Source: PMNU01 sp035479875 (GTDB lineage Bacteria > Patescibacteriota > Saccharimonadia > Saccharimonadales > UBA4665). Taken from it: DNA of 64,000 bases. A model generated the notes under the pieces. The model did no database searches. It had not been told where the DNA came from and was given only the letters and a program-made list of their open reading frames with translations. The stretch spans positions 1 through 64,000 of the forward strand of contig DATIIH010000008.1 of the NCBI GenBank assembly GCA_035479875.1, read 5' to 3'. The translations under genes and the position numbers were made by a program. This document shows positions 22,083 to 30,231 of this stretch, in pieces (position 1 is the stretch's first letter; each line of letters starts with the position of its first letter).

Positions 22083-24344
22083 ATGCTTGAACATCAAAAA
22101 ATCAATTTGATTAGCCGACTCGTCTCCGGTAAAGACATAAATCGAGAGCTCGCACTTAGGCGCCAAATTTATCTGTATGAGTCGGTAAACCTCAACAAGC
22201 CACAGTTAATTGCAGAAATGATCAGCGAGGGATGGGAACAGGAAAGAGAGTATAAGACCACAGCCAAATTAAGAAGGCTGAAGAGTCTTGACGTGCAGTG
22301 CGAAGACAGAGTTTGGACCTTGTTTGCTCTGATGGGGTTCAAGGTCATGAATAAGGATAGAAATTTCCATATCCCTTATAACTTAAAAGAGAATCTTACG
22401 CAGCAGATAGACGTTTTTGCAAAAGACGATGAAACAATCTTGATAGTCGAATGTAAGTCTGCGGAGAAGCTTAAGCAGGGGGATTTCAAGAAAGACCTTG
22501 AAGCAACGGCTGGGCAAATGGAGGGACTACAAAAATCGATTCGAGCTCTATTCCCAGATGAAAATTTGAAGTTCAAATATATTCTAGCTACCAAGAATTT
22601 CTGGTTAGGCGACCACGACAAAGAAAGACTTAAAAATATAAACGGCGATCATTTAGATGAAGATGCCGTCGATTATTATTTAAACCTCTATAAACATCTC
22701 GGAACTGCTGCGAGATATCAACTCCTCGGCTCTCTCTTTCATGGTCAAGATATAAAAGGAATGGACAATAAGATCCCTGCTATACGTGGCAAGATGGGGA
22801 ACCACGAGTATTATTCTTTCTCTATAGAACCCGAGAAGCTACTTAAGATTAGCTACGTTCTTCACAGGAGTAAGGTTAACTCGGAACTGATGCCGACTTA
22901 CCAGAGGCTGATCAAAAAACAGCGCATAGCAAAAGTTTTAGAGTTCATTGATGAGAAAGCCGGTTATTTTGCGAATTCCATAGTCATCAGTCTAGACACT
23001 GACGGTAAAGAATTGCAGTTCGACAGAGCCAATACTCAAGTAAGCACGACGCTTACAACTATAGGTGTCCTCCATCTACCGAAGAAGTATCGATCGGCAT
23101 TTATTATTGATGGTCAACATCGATTGTATGGTTATTCGAATTCTAAATACAAAAATACAAATGCTATACCTGTAGTAGCGTTTCTAGACCTAGATAGAAG
23201 TGAGCAGGTCAAATTGTTTATGGAGATCAACGAGAACCAGAAAGCGGTTCCGAAAAATTTAAGGACGACTCTAAACGCAGATCTACTATGGAGCTCCGAC
23301 AGCTTTATTGACCAGCATAAAGCACTTTGCTCCAGGATTGCACTCTATCTCGGGGAGAGTAAGAAGTCTCCTTTATATAGTCTGATCTCGATCGGTGAAG
23401 ATAAGAAGATTATAACGACTGATGCCATTACCAGAGCATTGTCGGACAGCGGATTTTTAGGCAAGGTGAGTAAGACTAAGATTGAGACTTTAGGAACTTT
23501 TTACAAGGGCGACTTAAAGGCCGCGTATAACAACCTTTCGGATTACATTATTTGTTGCCTGGGCTATATCAAAGAGTCGCTGGATATAATGTGGTTCGAG
23601 CCTAACACACTCATCACTATCAACAAGGGCATATATTCTTTAATCAGCATATTGAGTGATGTCATTGATCACTTGCTGAGAGAAGGTTTGATTGACTCCG
23701 CAACAAGCCCAAAAGAAATGTTTGATGAATCCAAAAGGTTCCTCAATCCTATTATAGATTTTTACAAAACTATAGACGAAAAAACCAGCGAAGACCTCAG
23801 GGGAAGATACGGTCAGTCCGGAGATGTTGCATATTGGAGGAGGCTGCAGAAAGAAGTTCGCGAAGCTATCCCCAGGTTTACCCCGCCGGGACTGGATGAA
23901 TACGAGAAGAAGGAGAGCAAAGAGTACAACGAAGAAGCTTACTCGACCATACGTGATATTGAGCAACGGCTTAATTCTAGATTTAAGGAATTGTTGTTTG
24001 AGAATTTTGGCGAAGGTTGGTTTGAGGAAGGCGTCCCTCCGCAAATTCAGGATGATGCGGTTAAACTTGCTCAGCAGAAAAAGCGAGAAAAACACACCGA
24101 CGTCCACCCTTGGGAGTGCATTAATGTCATTGACTATAGAACGATAGCCCTTAGAAATTGGCAGAGTATTTTTGCGGATGTAGTGACACTACCAGACGAA
24201 AAAAGTTTATCTGGTGGGAAAGATGCCAAGACCCAGTGGCTCAACAAAGTGGGGAAAATAAGAAATCAGAACATGCACTCGTACTATGTTACGAAAGATG
24301 AGCTCGAATTCCTCAAAAGCATAAGAGATTATATTTGTAGCTGA
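22083..24344 (+). CDS. Three-domain protein: PD-(D/E)xK nuclease-like, DGQHR, HEPN
   Basis: This 753-aa protein seems to join three domains. Residues about 70-200 look like a restriction-endonuclease fold (WTLFALMGFKV, then QIDVFAKDDETILIVECKSAEK, with D108 and E-x-K near 122-124). Residues about 240-560 hold a DGQHR domain (FIIDGQHRLYGYS near 340, then VVAFLDLDRSEQVKLFMEINENQKAVPKNLR), the signature of DndB and relatives. The last 90 residues (WECINVIDYRTIALRNW, then KVGKIRNQNMHSYYV) carry R727-x4-H732, the catalytic motif of HEPN RNases of Swt1-like type. No dnd genes are nearby. The divergent partner is a Dam methylase. A defence role (DNA sensing, DNA and RNA cleavage) is inferred. Confidence 0.75.
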   Translation: MLEHQKINLISRLVSGKDINRELALRRQIYLYESVNLNKPQLIAEMISEGWEQEREYKTTAKLRRLKSLDVQCEDRVWTLFALMGFKVMNKDRNFHIPYNLKENLTQQIDVFAKDDETILIVECKSAEKLKQGDFKKDLEATAGQMEGLQKSIRALFPDENLKFKYILATKNFWLGDHDKERLKNINGDHLDEDAVDYYLNLYKHLGTAARYQLLGSLFHGQDIKGMDNKIPAIRGKMGNHEYYSFSIEPEKLLKISYVLHRSKVNSELMPTYQRLIKKQRIAKVLEFIDEKAGYFANSIVISLDTDGKELQFDRANTQVSTTLTTIGVLHLPKKYRSAFIIDGQHRLYGYSNSKYKNTNAIPVVAFLDLDRSEQVKLFMEINENQKAVPKNLRTTLNADLLWSSDSFIDQHKALCSRIALYLGESKKSPLYSLISIGEDKKIITTDAITRALSDSGFLGKVSKTKIETLGTFYKGDLKAAYNNLSDYIICCLGYIKESLDIMWFEPNTLITINKGIYSLISILSDVIDHLLREGLIDSATSPKEMFDESKRFLNPIIDFYKTIDEKTSEDLRGRYGQSGDVAYWRRLQKEVREAIPRFTPPGLDEYEKKESKEYNEEAYSTIRDIEQRLNSRFKELLFENFGEGWFEEGVPPQIQDDAVKLAQQKKREKHTDVHPWECINVIDYRTIALRNWQSIFADVVTLPDEKSLSGGKDAKTQWLNKVGKIRNQNMHSYYVTKDELEFLKSIRDYICS

Positions 24345-24378
24345 GACCTGGGTAACCGCTCTTTGGACTAATCTTTAC

Positions 24379-24798
24379 TTAGTCGGTACAATGACTAGCT
24401 GTCCAATCTTTGACGTTCGACTCAGCCCCAATACCACTAAGACTAGCGCTCAGTGTCTGCGACGGATCGCTGTCTATATTATCGAAAACGACTTGTAGCG
24501 TTTTGACGTTGTATTTTATGTCATCAGGAGACACTTGTTCAAGCTTACCAAATGCCACCGCGAAGTTACGCGGGTTGCCTGACGACGACGTAAACATAGC
24601 GGCATTATACTTGTCCGCGCCCACGTGCGGGAGCTTGGCATTCTCTGCCTTGTAGACCTTACAGTATGCAGCCACTGAGCGTTCGGGCGGTATGAGATGG
24701 GTGACAAGCAACGCCAGAACTACTGCAATCAGCGCACCGGCAACTATGCGTTGCCTATAACTGAGGGCTTTGAGTTTGACCAACATTTTCTTGTACAT
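24379..24798 (-). CDS. Single-pass membrane protein of unknown function
   Basis: This 139-aa protein has a basic start, one membrane segment (about 18-37, VAGALIAVVLALLVTHLIPP) and an exterior part of about 100 residues with two Cys (AAYCKVY and ASHCTD) that may form a disulphide. It is convergent with the large defence-like gene and divergent from the secretion operon. Similar small anchored proteins occur throughout this window. No family was recognised. Confidence 0.65.
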   Translation of the reverse strand: MYKKMLVKLKALSYRQRIVAGALIAVVLALLVTHLIPPERSVAAYCKVYKAENAKLPHVGADKYNAAMFTSSSGNPRNFAVAFGKLEQVSPDDIKYNVKTLQVVFDNIDSDPSQTLSASLSGIGAESNVKDWTASHCTD

Positions 24799-24910
24799 GT
24801 TTCCGAATTATAGCACCCTTTGAAAGTACTCATGCTTTAACACTTTGTTTACACCATACAAATAGTGTGTTATATATAGGAACAACTTACGGGTAACGGA
24901 GGGACAAATT

Positions 24911-25252
24911 GTGCAGAGATACAGAGCAATAAAATTTGTGGCACTGTTTGTTGCCCTTGGAGCGCCGTTGGTACTCATGCACCCAGCTCTCGCTGCTGAT
25001 GGGAACGTCACCCAAGTAGAGAATTTTATTAGAAGCATCATTAAAGTTGCAGCAGGCCTAGCCGGCCTGGTAGCAACTGGTTTCTTCGTGTTCGGCGGCT
25101 TTGTTTATATTACCAGTACTGGCCACCCTGAACACCTTGATCGTGCCAAAAAGACGCTATGGCACTCCGGCCTTGGCCTAGCGATTGTGATCGCCGCCTT
25201 CGTGATGAGTAATATTGTTACTGACTTAGCAACAAGTGCTTTCGGGAAGTAA
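24911..25252 (+). CDS. virB2: VirB2/TrbC-like pilin of the type IV secretion system
   Basis: This 113-aa protein has a signal peptide (about 1-29, ending PALAADG) and two membrane segments around residues 45-62 and 83-103 (KVAAGLAGLVATGFFVFGGFVYITSTG and GLGLAIVIAAFVMSNIVTDL). This is the VirB2/TrbC pattern of T4SS pilins. A GGAGG site lies before the GTG start. It is the first gene of the secretion operon running to 32919. The next gene repeats this pilin pattern at its own N-terminus. Confidence 0.8.
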   Translation: MQRYRAIKFVALFVALGAPLVLMHPALAADGNVTQVENFIRSIIKVAAGLAGLVATGFFVFGGFVYITSTGHPEHLDRAKKTLWHSGLGLAIVIAAFVMSNIVTDLATSAFGK

Positions 25253-25255
25253 ACC

Positions 25256-26722
25256 ATGGGATTCATGGTGGGCTTACCCCTAACTCTGCTGGCAGATGCT
25301 ACTACCGCCTCCAATGCGATGCGGACATATCTGACGCCTGTTATTGGCACGATCATCGCCATCGCTTCATTGGCGGTTGTGTTTTTCCTGGTAAACGGTG
25401 GCTACCATTACATGACCAGCTCCGGCAATCCCGAGAAACTTGAGCATGCCAAAAAGGTTATCCGTAATGCGCTCATTGGGCTAGTGATGGTTGTCGCTGC
25501 TGGCACATTAACAGCCATTCTGAGCCATGCCTATACGGCTTCTGGCGGCGCGGTGACCCAAAAACTCCCTGCGCTTGTAACGATAAACGTACCTGGTAGC
25601 GGAGTAACTGACGTGCTACTCGACGCCATCACTGGTTTTCTTAGGGTGATGGTCGAGTCTGGCGCTAAGCCATTCTTGGCCGCATTGTCATTCTTTACTA
25701 CTGCAACACCGCTCATGGCCGATAATTCGGGAGTATTTAACCTTTGGCTAACTATCGTAGGCATATCGGACGTGCTATTTGTGTTGGTGGTCGCCCTCCT
25801 TGGCTTCCATGTAATGAGCTACGCGACCTTTGGGCTGGATGAAATTGAGTTTAAGCACCTGCTGCCAAGGATTGGCCTAGTCTTTTTATTAGCCAACAGT
25901 TCTATCTTTCTTATCGACGGAGTTATTAGCCTATCCAATGGCATGATAAGTGCGCTTAATGCAGGGTTTTCTGGAAAGTCAGTATGGGACGTTTTGACTG
26001 CTATCGTTGACTTAGAGGGCGGGCTTGGGCTGGTTCCTTTGCTCATTATGGTGGTTTTCTTGGTACTTTCGGTGATGCTTGTTGTGTATTACGTGCTTCG
26101 TTTAGTAGTACTGTACATTGGCGCGGTACTGTCACCACTGGTTTTTCTGTTGTGGCTGCTGCCAGGTTGTAGGGATTTTGCCGAGAGCGCCATGAAAACG
26201 TATCTCACTACAATTTTCGTGTTGTTTATCCATGTGGTTATTTTGCATCTGGCAGCTACCCTTCTTGCGGGTATCGTCGTAGCAGTCCAGGGGCAGTCCT
26301 TTAATCCTCTAATGTCTACGGTCGTTGGAATTGCCACCGTATTGGCTCTACTAAAAGCTCAAGGCGTAATGTCGCATATGTCGTACGTGAGCTTAGGGCC
26401 AAAGACAGCGAGTAAGTTGGGCGGTCAGTTGTCGAATGTCATCAGCCACTACAACGACAAACGAAAAGCTCGAAATGCAGACGAGCGGCCCGAAGGGTTG
26501 TCGAGAGGAGGGGCTGCGGCCTCTGGCAGGTCTAAAAGAATATTCTACGAGTCCGGAAGTAGTGTTGTCAGGGGCGGTAGTAATAATGCGGCCGGAGCTC
26601 GATCAACTAAGATTCAGATGAACGCCCAGGCTAACAGGAGCCCGAGAGCGCCCAAAGCACCTAGGAATTCGCCGCCACAAACCAGAGTTGCACCTAATAT
26701 AGGAAAGGCAGTAAAGAAATGA
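25256..26722 (+). CDS. VirB6/TrbL-like channel protein with a fused VirB2-like N-domain
   Basis: The 488-aa polytopic protein starts with about 100 residues copying the VirB2 layout (YLTPVIGTIIAIASLAVVFFLVNGGYHYMTSSGNPEKLEHAKKVIRN matches FVYITSTGHPEHLDRAKKTLWHS of the preceding gene). It is followed by six or so membrane segments (about 155-395) as in VirB6/TrbL, and a basic, Arg/Ser/Pro-rich cytoplasmic tail from about 395. VirB6 forms the inner-membrane pore of T4SS. The gene starts 3 nt after virB2 and overlaps the next by ATGA. Confidence 0.75.
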   Translation: MGFMVGLPLTLLADATTASNAMRTYLTPVIGTIIAIASLAVVFFLVNGGYHYMTSSGNPEKLEHAKKVIRNALIGLVMVVAAGTLTAILSHAYTASGGAVTQKLPALVTINVPGSGVTDVLLDAITGFLRVMVESGAKPFLAALSFFTTATPLMADNSGVFNLWLTIVGISDVLFVLVVALLGFHVMSYATFGLDEIEFKHLLPRIGLVFLLANSSIFLIDGVISLSNGMISALNAGFSGKSVWDVLTAIVDLEGGLGLVPLLIMVVFLVLSVMLVVYYVLRLVVLYIGAVLSPLVFLLWLLPGCRDFAESAMKTYLTTIFVLFIHVVILHLAATLLAGIVVAVQGQSFNPLMSTVVGIATVLALLKAQGVMSHMSYVSLGPKTASKLGGQLSNVISHYNDKRKARNADERPEGLSRGGAAASGRSKRIFYESGSSVVRGGSNNAAGARSTKIQMNAQANRSPRAPKAPRNSPPQTRVAPNIGKAVKK

Positions 26723-27225
26723 AAACGACCACAGTACCGGCTCAGATTACGACCGTAGAGGACAAGATTGCGGGCAACCTCAGCCTTTCGCAGCTTCTTC
26801 TGCTGGCAGCACCGGCTTTTATTGGCACCGCTATTTATATCATTTTGCCGCCGACTCTGAACATATCGCCGTATAAAATCGTATGCATGTTAGTTTTGGT
26901 AGCTATCTTTGGCTCGCTCGCAATACGGGTTAAAGGAAAGATACTGTTGCTCTGGGGGATCATTATAGTGCGTTACAATTTGCGTCCGCGCTATTACGTC
27001 TTCAATAAGAATGACATGCATCTGCGAGACGCAGCATCGATGAAGATCGACGAGATAGACGACGAGCCAGTTGTCGCAAAACAGGCCAAGCACATCCAGC
27101 TTCCGCAATTAAGCACCGCCGATACCGTCATGCTTGAAGGTATTATCGCCGATCCCAAGGCCAACCTCCGCTTTATGACTGACAAGAAAGGAGCTTTAAA
27201 TGTCCGTTTTAACGAAGTCAAATAA
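26719..27225 (+). CDS. prgI: PrgI-family (VirB3-like) secretion protein
   Basis: This 168-aa protein starts TTVPAQITTVEDKIAGNLSLSQLLLLAAPAFIGTAIYI and has two adjacent membrane segments (about 24-42 and 50-68) followed by the YNLRPRYYVFN motif. This is typical of PrgI-family proteins of Gram-positive conjugation systems and of Patescibacteria T4SS. The C-terminal 60 residues are hydrophilic. It corresponds to VirB3 in order, between VirB6 and VirB4. It overlaps both neighbours. Confidence 0.85.
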   Translation: MKTTTVPAQITTVEDKIAGNLSLSQLLLLAAPAFIGTAIYIILPPTLNISPYKIVCMLVLVAIFGSLAIRVKGKILLLWGIIIVRYNLRPRYYVFNKNDMHLRDAASMKIDEIDDEPVVAKQAKHIQLPQLSTADTVMLEGIIADPKANLRFMTDKKGALNVRFNEVK

Positions 27226-27814
27226 AAAGTTATCCTCTCGCCAGCAAATCAATATCAAGGGCGTCCAAGATGGCATTTTGTTGTTGCCCGGTAATCAATA
27301 CCGGCTTGTTTTGCAAGCCTCTTCGATCAACTTTGAATTAAAGAGTGATGAGGAGCAGGATACGATTATTGAGACGTACCAAAACTTCCTAAATTCATTA
27401 ACCTGTCCAGTTCAAATACTTATCCGCGTTCGCGAAATGGACATGCAAAAGTACCTCGACGATTTTCGGGCAGCATTAGCCAACGAGAAAGAAAAGATTT
27501 ATCGCCAGCAAATTATAAACTACACCGAGTTCGTGCAGGGCCTCGTTACTACTAATAAAATCTTGTCCAGGCATTTTTACGTAGTCATCCCCTACGGTAA
27601 CACCGACAGTGCGGATCTCCCGGATATTAAAGAGCAGCTTGCCATGAGTGCTGACCTTGTGAGCAAAGGTTTGGCGCGGTTGGGCATCCAAACGCGCCAA
27701 CTCGACAGTTTAGAAGTGCTTGATCTCTTTTATAGTTTTTACAGCCCTGGCCAAGCTAAGCGCCAGCCGCTTACTAACCAAACCCTACAAATGATCAAAG
27801 AGTCTTACCTATAG
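27200..27814 (+). CDS. VirB4 N-terminal-domain-like secretion protein
   Basis: The 204-aa soluble protein lies between prgI (26-nt overlap, GGAG site before its ATG) and the VirB4 ATPase. NIKGVQDGILLLPGNQYRLVLQASSINFELKSDEEQDTIIETYQNFLNSLTCPVQILIRVR is the pattern of the N-terminal region of TraC/TrsE-type VirB4 proteins. In many systems this is fused to the ATPase. Here it is a separate gene. It should sit at the inner membrane beside the ATPase. Confidence 0.75.
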   Translation: MSVLTKSNKKLSSRQQINIKGVQDGILLLPGNQYRLVLQASSINFELKSDEEQDTIIETYQNFLNSLTCPVQILIRVREMDMQKYLDDFRAALANEKEKIYRQQIINYTEFVQGLVTTNKILSRHFYVVIPYGNTDSADLPDIKEQLAMSADLVSKGLARLGIQTRQLDSLEVLDLFYSFYSPGQAKRQPLTNQTLQMIKESYL

Positions 27815-27822
27815 GAACTATC

Positions 27823-29589
27823 ATGATTCGACCACTCGAAAAGATTACTGAATGGAAAAAGCGTCGCGCTGAGCGCCCAAAAGAGTTTGCGCTTAGCTTT
27901 GGCGAGCAAGACCCAATGGACTTTATTTCGTACGCGGGCATGGAAGAACAGGTCGATTACCTATGCATTGACGGTAAATTCATACGATCACTGTATATTT
28001 CCGGCTACCCGTTTGTGGCCTCAAGCGGCTGGTTAGACAGCTTGATTAACTTTAATCACAACGTAGACATTTCCTATCATATGGCCGCTGTTGACGCCGC
28101 CCAAGCCCTGCCAAAGCTGCGCCGCAAAATTACCGAATTAGAATCCACTAGACGAGCGATGATTAGTGCTGGCAAGATCGTTGGCACTGAAGTTACCGAT
28201 CCACTAGAGTCAGCTATTGAGTTAAGCGATAAAATTATGCGCGGCCAAGAAAAGCTATTCCAGGTGTCGATTTATGTGAGCCTAGCCGCCGATGCGCTAG
28301 CCGAGTTGAATAAGGTAACAAAAATGCTGGAAGCGGAGCTATCTTCACGGCTGTTCTACACCAAAGTAGCGCGCTACCAGCAAGCCGAAGCGCTACAATC
28401 CATCTTGCCGCGAGGCGAGAACATCCTCGACCAAAAGCGGAACCTTGATAGCTCCTCGACTGCCTTAACGTTCCCGTTCATGTCATCTGAGCTAGTCCAG
28501 GAGTCCGGCATACTTTATGGCGTTAACAGATCCAATAACACGCTGGTGATACTTGATAGGTTTAGCCTTAATAACGCAAACAGCATTGTCTTTGCCCAAT
28601 CAGGTAGCGGCAAAAGCTACGCGACCAAGGTAGAAATCTTGCGTCAACTCATGCAAGGCACGAAGGTAATCGTTATCGACCCAGAGCGGGAATATGAAAA
28701 TCTGGCAAGGTTGGTGGGCGGAACCTATATAAATTTGTCTGCTAAATCCGATGAAAAGATTAACCCTTTCGACCTTGCCACTACCTCACACACAAATGAG
28801 CAACTTTCTGAGCACGCTCAAGACCTAACCGAAGTAATTTCGCTCATGGCCGCCAATCCTGACCCGCGCGATAAGACTCCTGGGCTAAACGCCAGAGAAC
28901 GCGCTGCCGTTGATAAGGCTATCCTCAAGATCTACAAAGATGTTAAGAAAGAGCAGATGCCGCTGCTGAGTGATCTATATGCAGAATTACATACTATGGG
29001 CCATATCCCCCTATGCGAGCGCCTCGAAAAATACATTAGCGGTACGCTTGCAGGCGTCTTTAACGAGAAGACTAATATCAAGTTGGATAACCGTCTGGTG
29101 GTTTTTGATATCAAAGATTTACCTGAATCCTTGCGCCAAATTATGATGATGATTATTTCTAACTTTGTGCAGAACCAGGTGAAGGCCAAACCGGAAAAAC
29201 GCTTGCTGGTGATTGATGAGGGATGGCTGTTGCTCGAGCATGAGGAAAGCGCCCGCTTTGTGGCAGGCTTGGTGCGCCGCGCCCGTAAATACTATCTGGG
29301 CGTATCGATCATCTCACAGCAAGCTACCGACTTTTTGAATAATAAATATGGCCGTGCCATTGCCTCACAAAGTTCCCTGCGTATTTTGATGCGGCAAGAC
29401 ACAACAACTATTAAAAACGTGGCCCTGGAGTTCAATCTGAGCGAGTGGGAAGAAGGTTTTTTGCTAACGTGCGATAGAGGCGACGCTTTAATTATTGCCG
29501 ACCAAAACCACGTTGCAGTAAAGGTAGTGGCGTCCGAAAAAGAGCACCCGCTTATAACAACCGATCCAACAGAAGTCTATAGATTATGA
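27823..29589 (+). CDS. virB4: VirB4-family ATPase
   Basis: This 588-aa protein belongs to the TraC/VirB4 group. The Walker A is FAQSGSGKSYATKVEIL near residue 262, Walker B KRLLVIDEGWLLLEHEE near 465. The following IISQQATDFLNNKYGRAIASQSSLRILMRQD block is the VirB4/TraG sensor region. It supplies energy for substrate transfer or pilus assembly. The N-terminal part (about 1-230) carries the usual VirB4 preamble. It shares a 4-nt ATGA overlap with the M23 gene. Confidence 0.93.
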   Translation: MIRPLEKITEWKKRRAERPKEFALSFGEQDPMDFISYAGMEEQVDYLCIDGKFIRSLYISGYPFVASSGWLDSLINFNHNVDISYHMAAVDAAQALPKLRRKITELESTRRAMISAGKIVGTEVTDPLESAIELSDKIMRGQEKLFQVSIYVSLAADALAELNKVTKMLEAELSSRLFYTKVARYQQAEALQSILPRGENILDQKRNLDSSSTALTFPFMSSELVQESGILYGVNRSNNTLVILDRFSLNNANSIVFAQSGSGKSYATKVEILRQLMQGTKVIVIDPEREYENLARLVGGTYINLSAKSDEKINPFDLATTSHTNEQLSEHAQDLTEVISLMAANPDPRDKTPGLNARERAAVDKAILKIYKDVKKEQMPLLSDLYAELHTMGHIPLCERLEKYISGTLAGVFNEKTNIKLDNRLVVFDIKDLPESLRQIMMMIISNFVQNQVKAKPEKRLLVIDEGWLLLEHEESARFVAGLVRRARKYYLGVSIISQQATDFLNNKYGRAIASQSSLRILMRQDTTTIKNVALEFNLSEWEEGFLLTCDRGDALIIADQNHVAVKVVASEKEHPLITTDPTEVYRL

Positions 29590-30212
29590 AAACAGTGCTG
29601 TGGTGCCTACGGGCTTTTTCATCGTTCAAGACCGAAGTAAAAGTCGTACTCATATCACTGAGTGTCATCCTGATCCTGCCTGTCCTTGCTGTGCTGGTAG
29701 TTGCCAGTTCCGGGCTTAATGCAATCTCTAGCTCCCTAGTCGCCATTAATCCCGTAACGCACCTCATTGAAGTCCATGATCCCGATGGCAAGATAGTGGC
29801 TCAGCTTACCGCAAGTACCGTTTGGCCGGTACGCGGCAAAGTGACTTTGGAATTTGGCGAACCGGACCCGCCATACCAGTCGCATCATACCGGCATCGAT
29901 ATTGCAAAAGGCGTCGGTGAACCTATTACACCGTTCATGACTGGCAAAGTGAACAAGGTGGATACCAACCCGAACAATTCTACTGGTTACGGCGAATACG
30001 TCATGGTTGACCACGGCAATAACATTACCTCATTGTATGCCCATATGTCCGAAGTTAAAGCGATTACTCGCCAAGACGTGAAGCCTGGCGATATTATCGG
30101 TTTAGAGGGTCAAACAGGCCACGCCATCGGCTCACACTTGCATTTCGAGATTAGGGTGTACGGCGTGCCGGTTAATCCACGTATTTTTATGGTTGGAGAC
30201 CCGATCCAATGA
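29586..30212 (+). CDS. M23-family peptidoglycan peptidase of the secretion operon
   Basis: The 208-aa protein has a membrane segment (about 17-40) that would anchor it, and a LytM/M23 domain with HHTGIDIAKGVGEPITPF (zinc His and Asp) and HLHFEIRVYGVPVNP (catalytic H-x-H). Such enzymes open the cell wall for the T4SS channel, as CwlT/VirB1-type hydrolases do. It overlaps virB4 and precedes the VirD4-like gene. Confidence 0.9.
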   Translation: MKTVLWCLRAFSSFKTEVKVVLISLSVILILPVLAVLVVASSGLNAISSSLVAINPVTHLIEVHDPDGKIVAQLTASTVWPVRGKVTLEFGEPDPPYQSHHTGIDIAKGVGEPITPFMTGKVNKVDTNPNNSTGYGEYVMVDHGNNITSLYAHMSEVKAITRQDVKPGDIIGLEGQTGHAIGSHLHFEIRVYGVPVNPRIFMVGDPIQ

Positions 30213-30231
30213 ACGACAAGGAGTAACCGTT

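Noticed and set aside
21072..24344. A classical Dnd phosphorothioation system
   Set aside because: Only a DGQHR domain is present. No dndA, C, D or E genes lie nearby and the partner is an adenine methylase.
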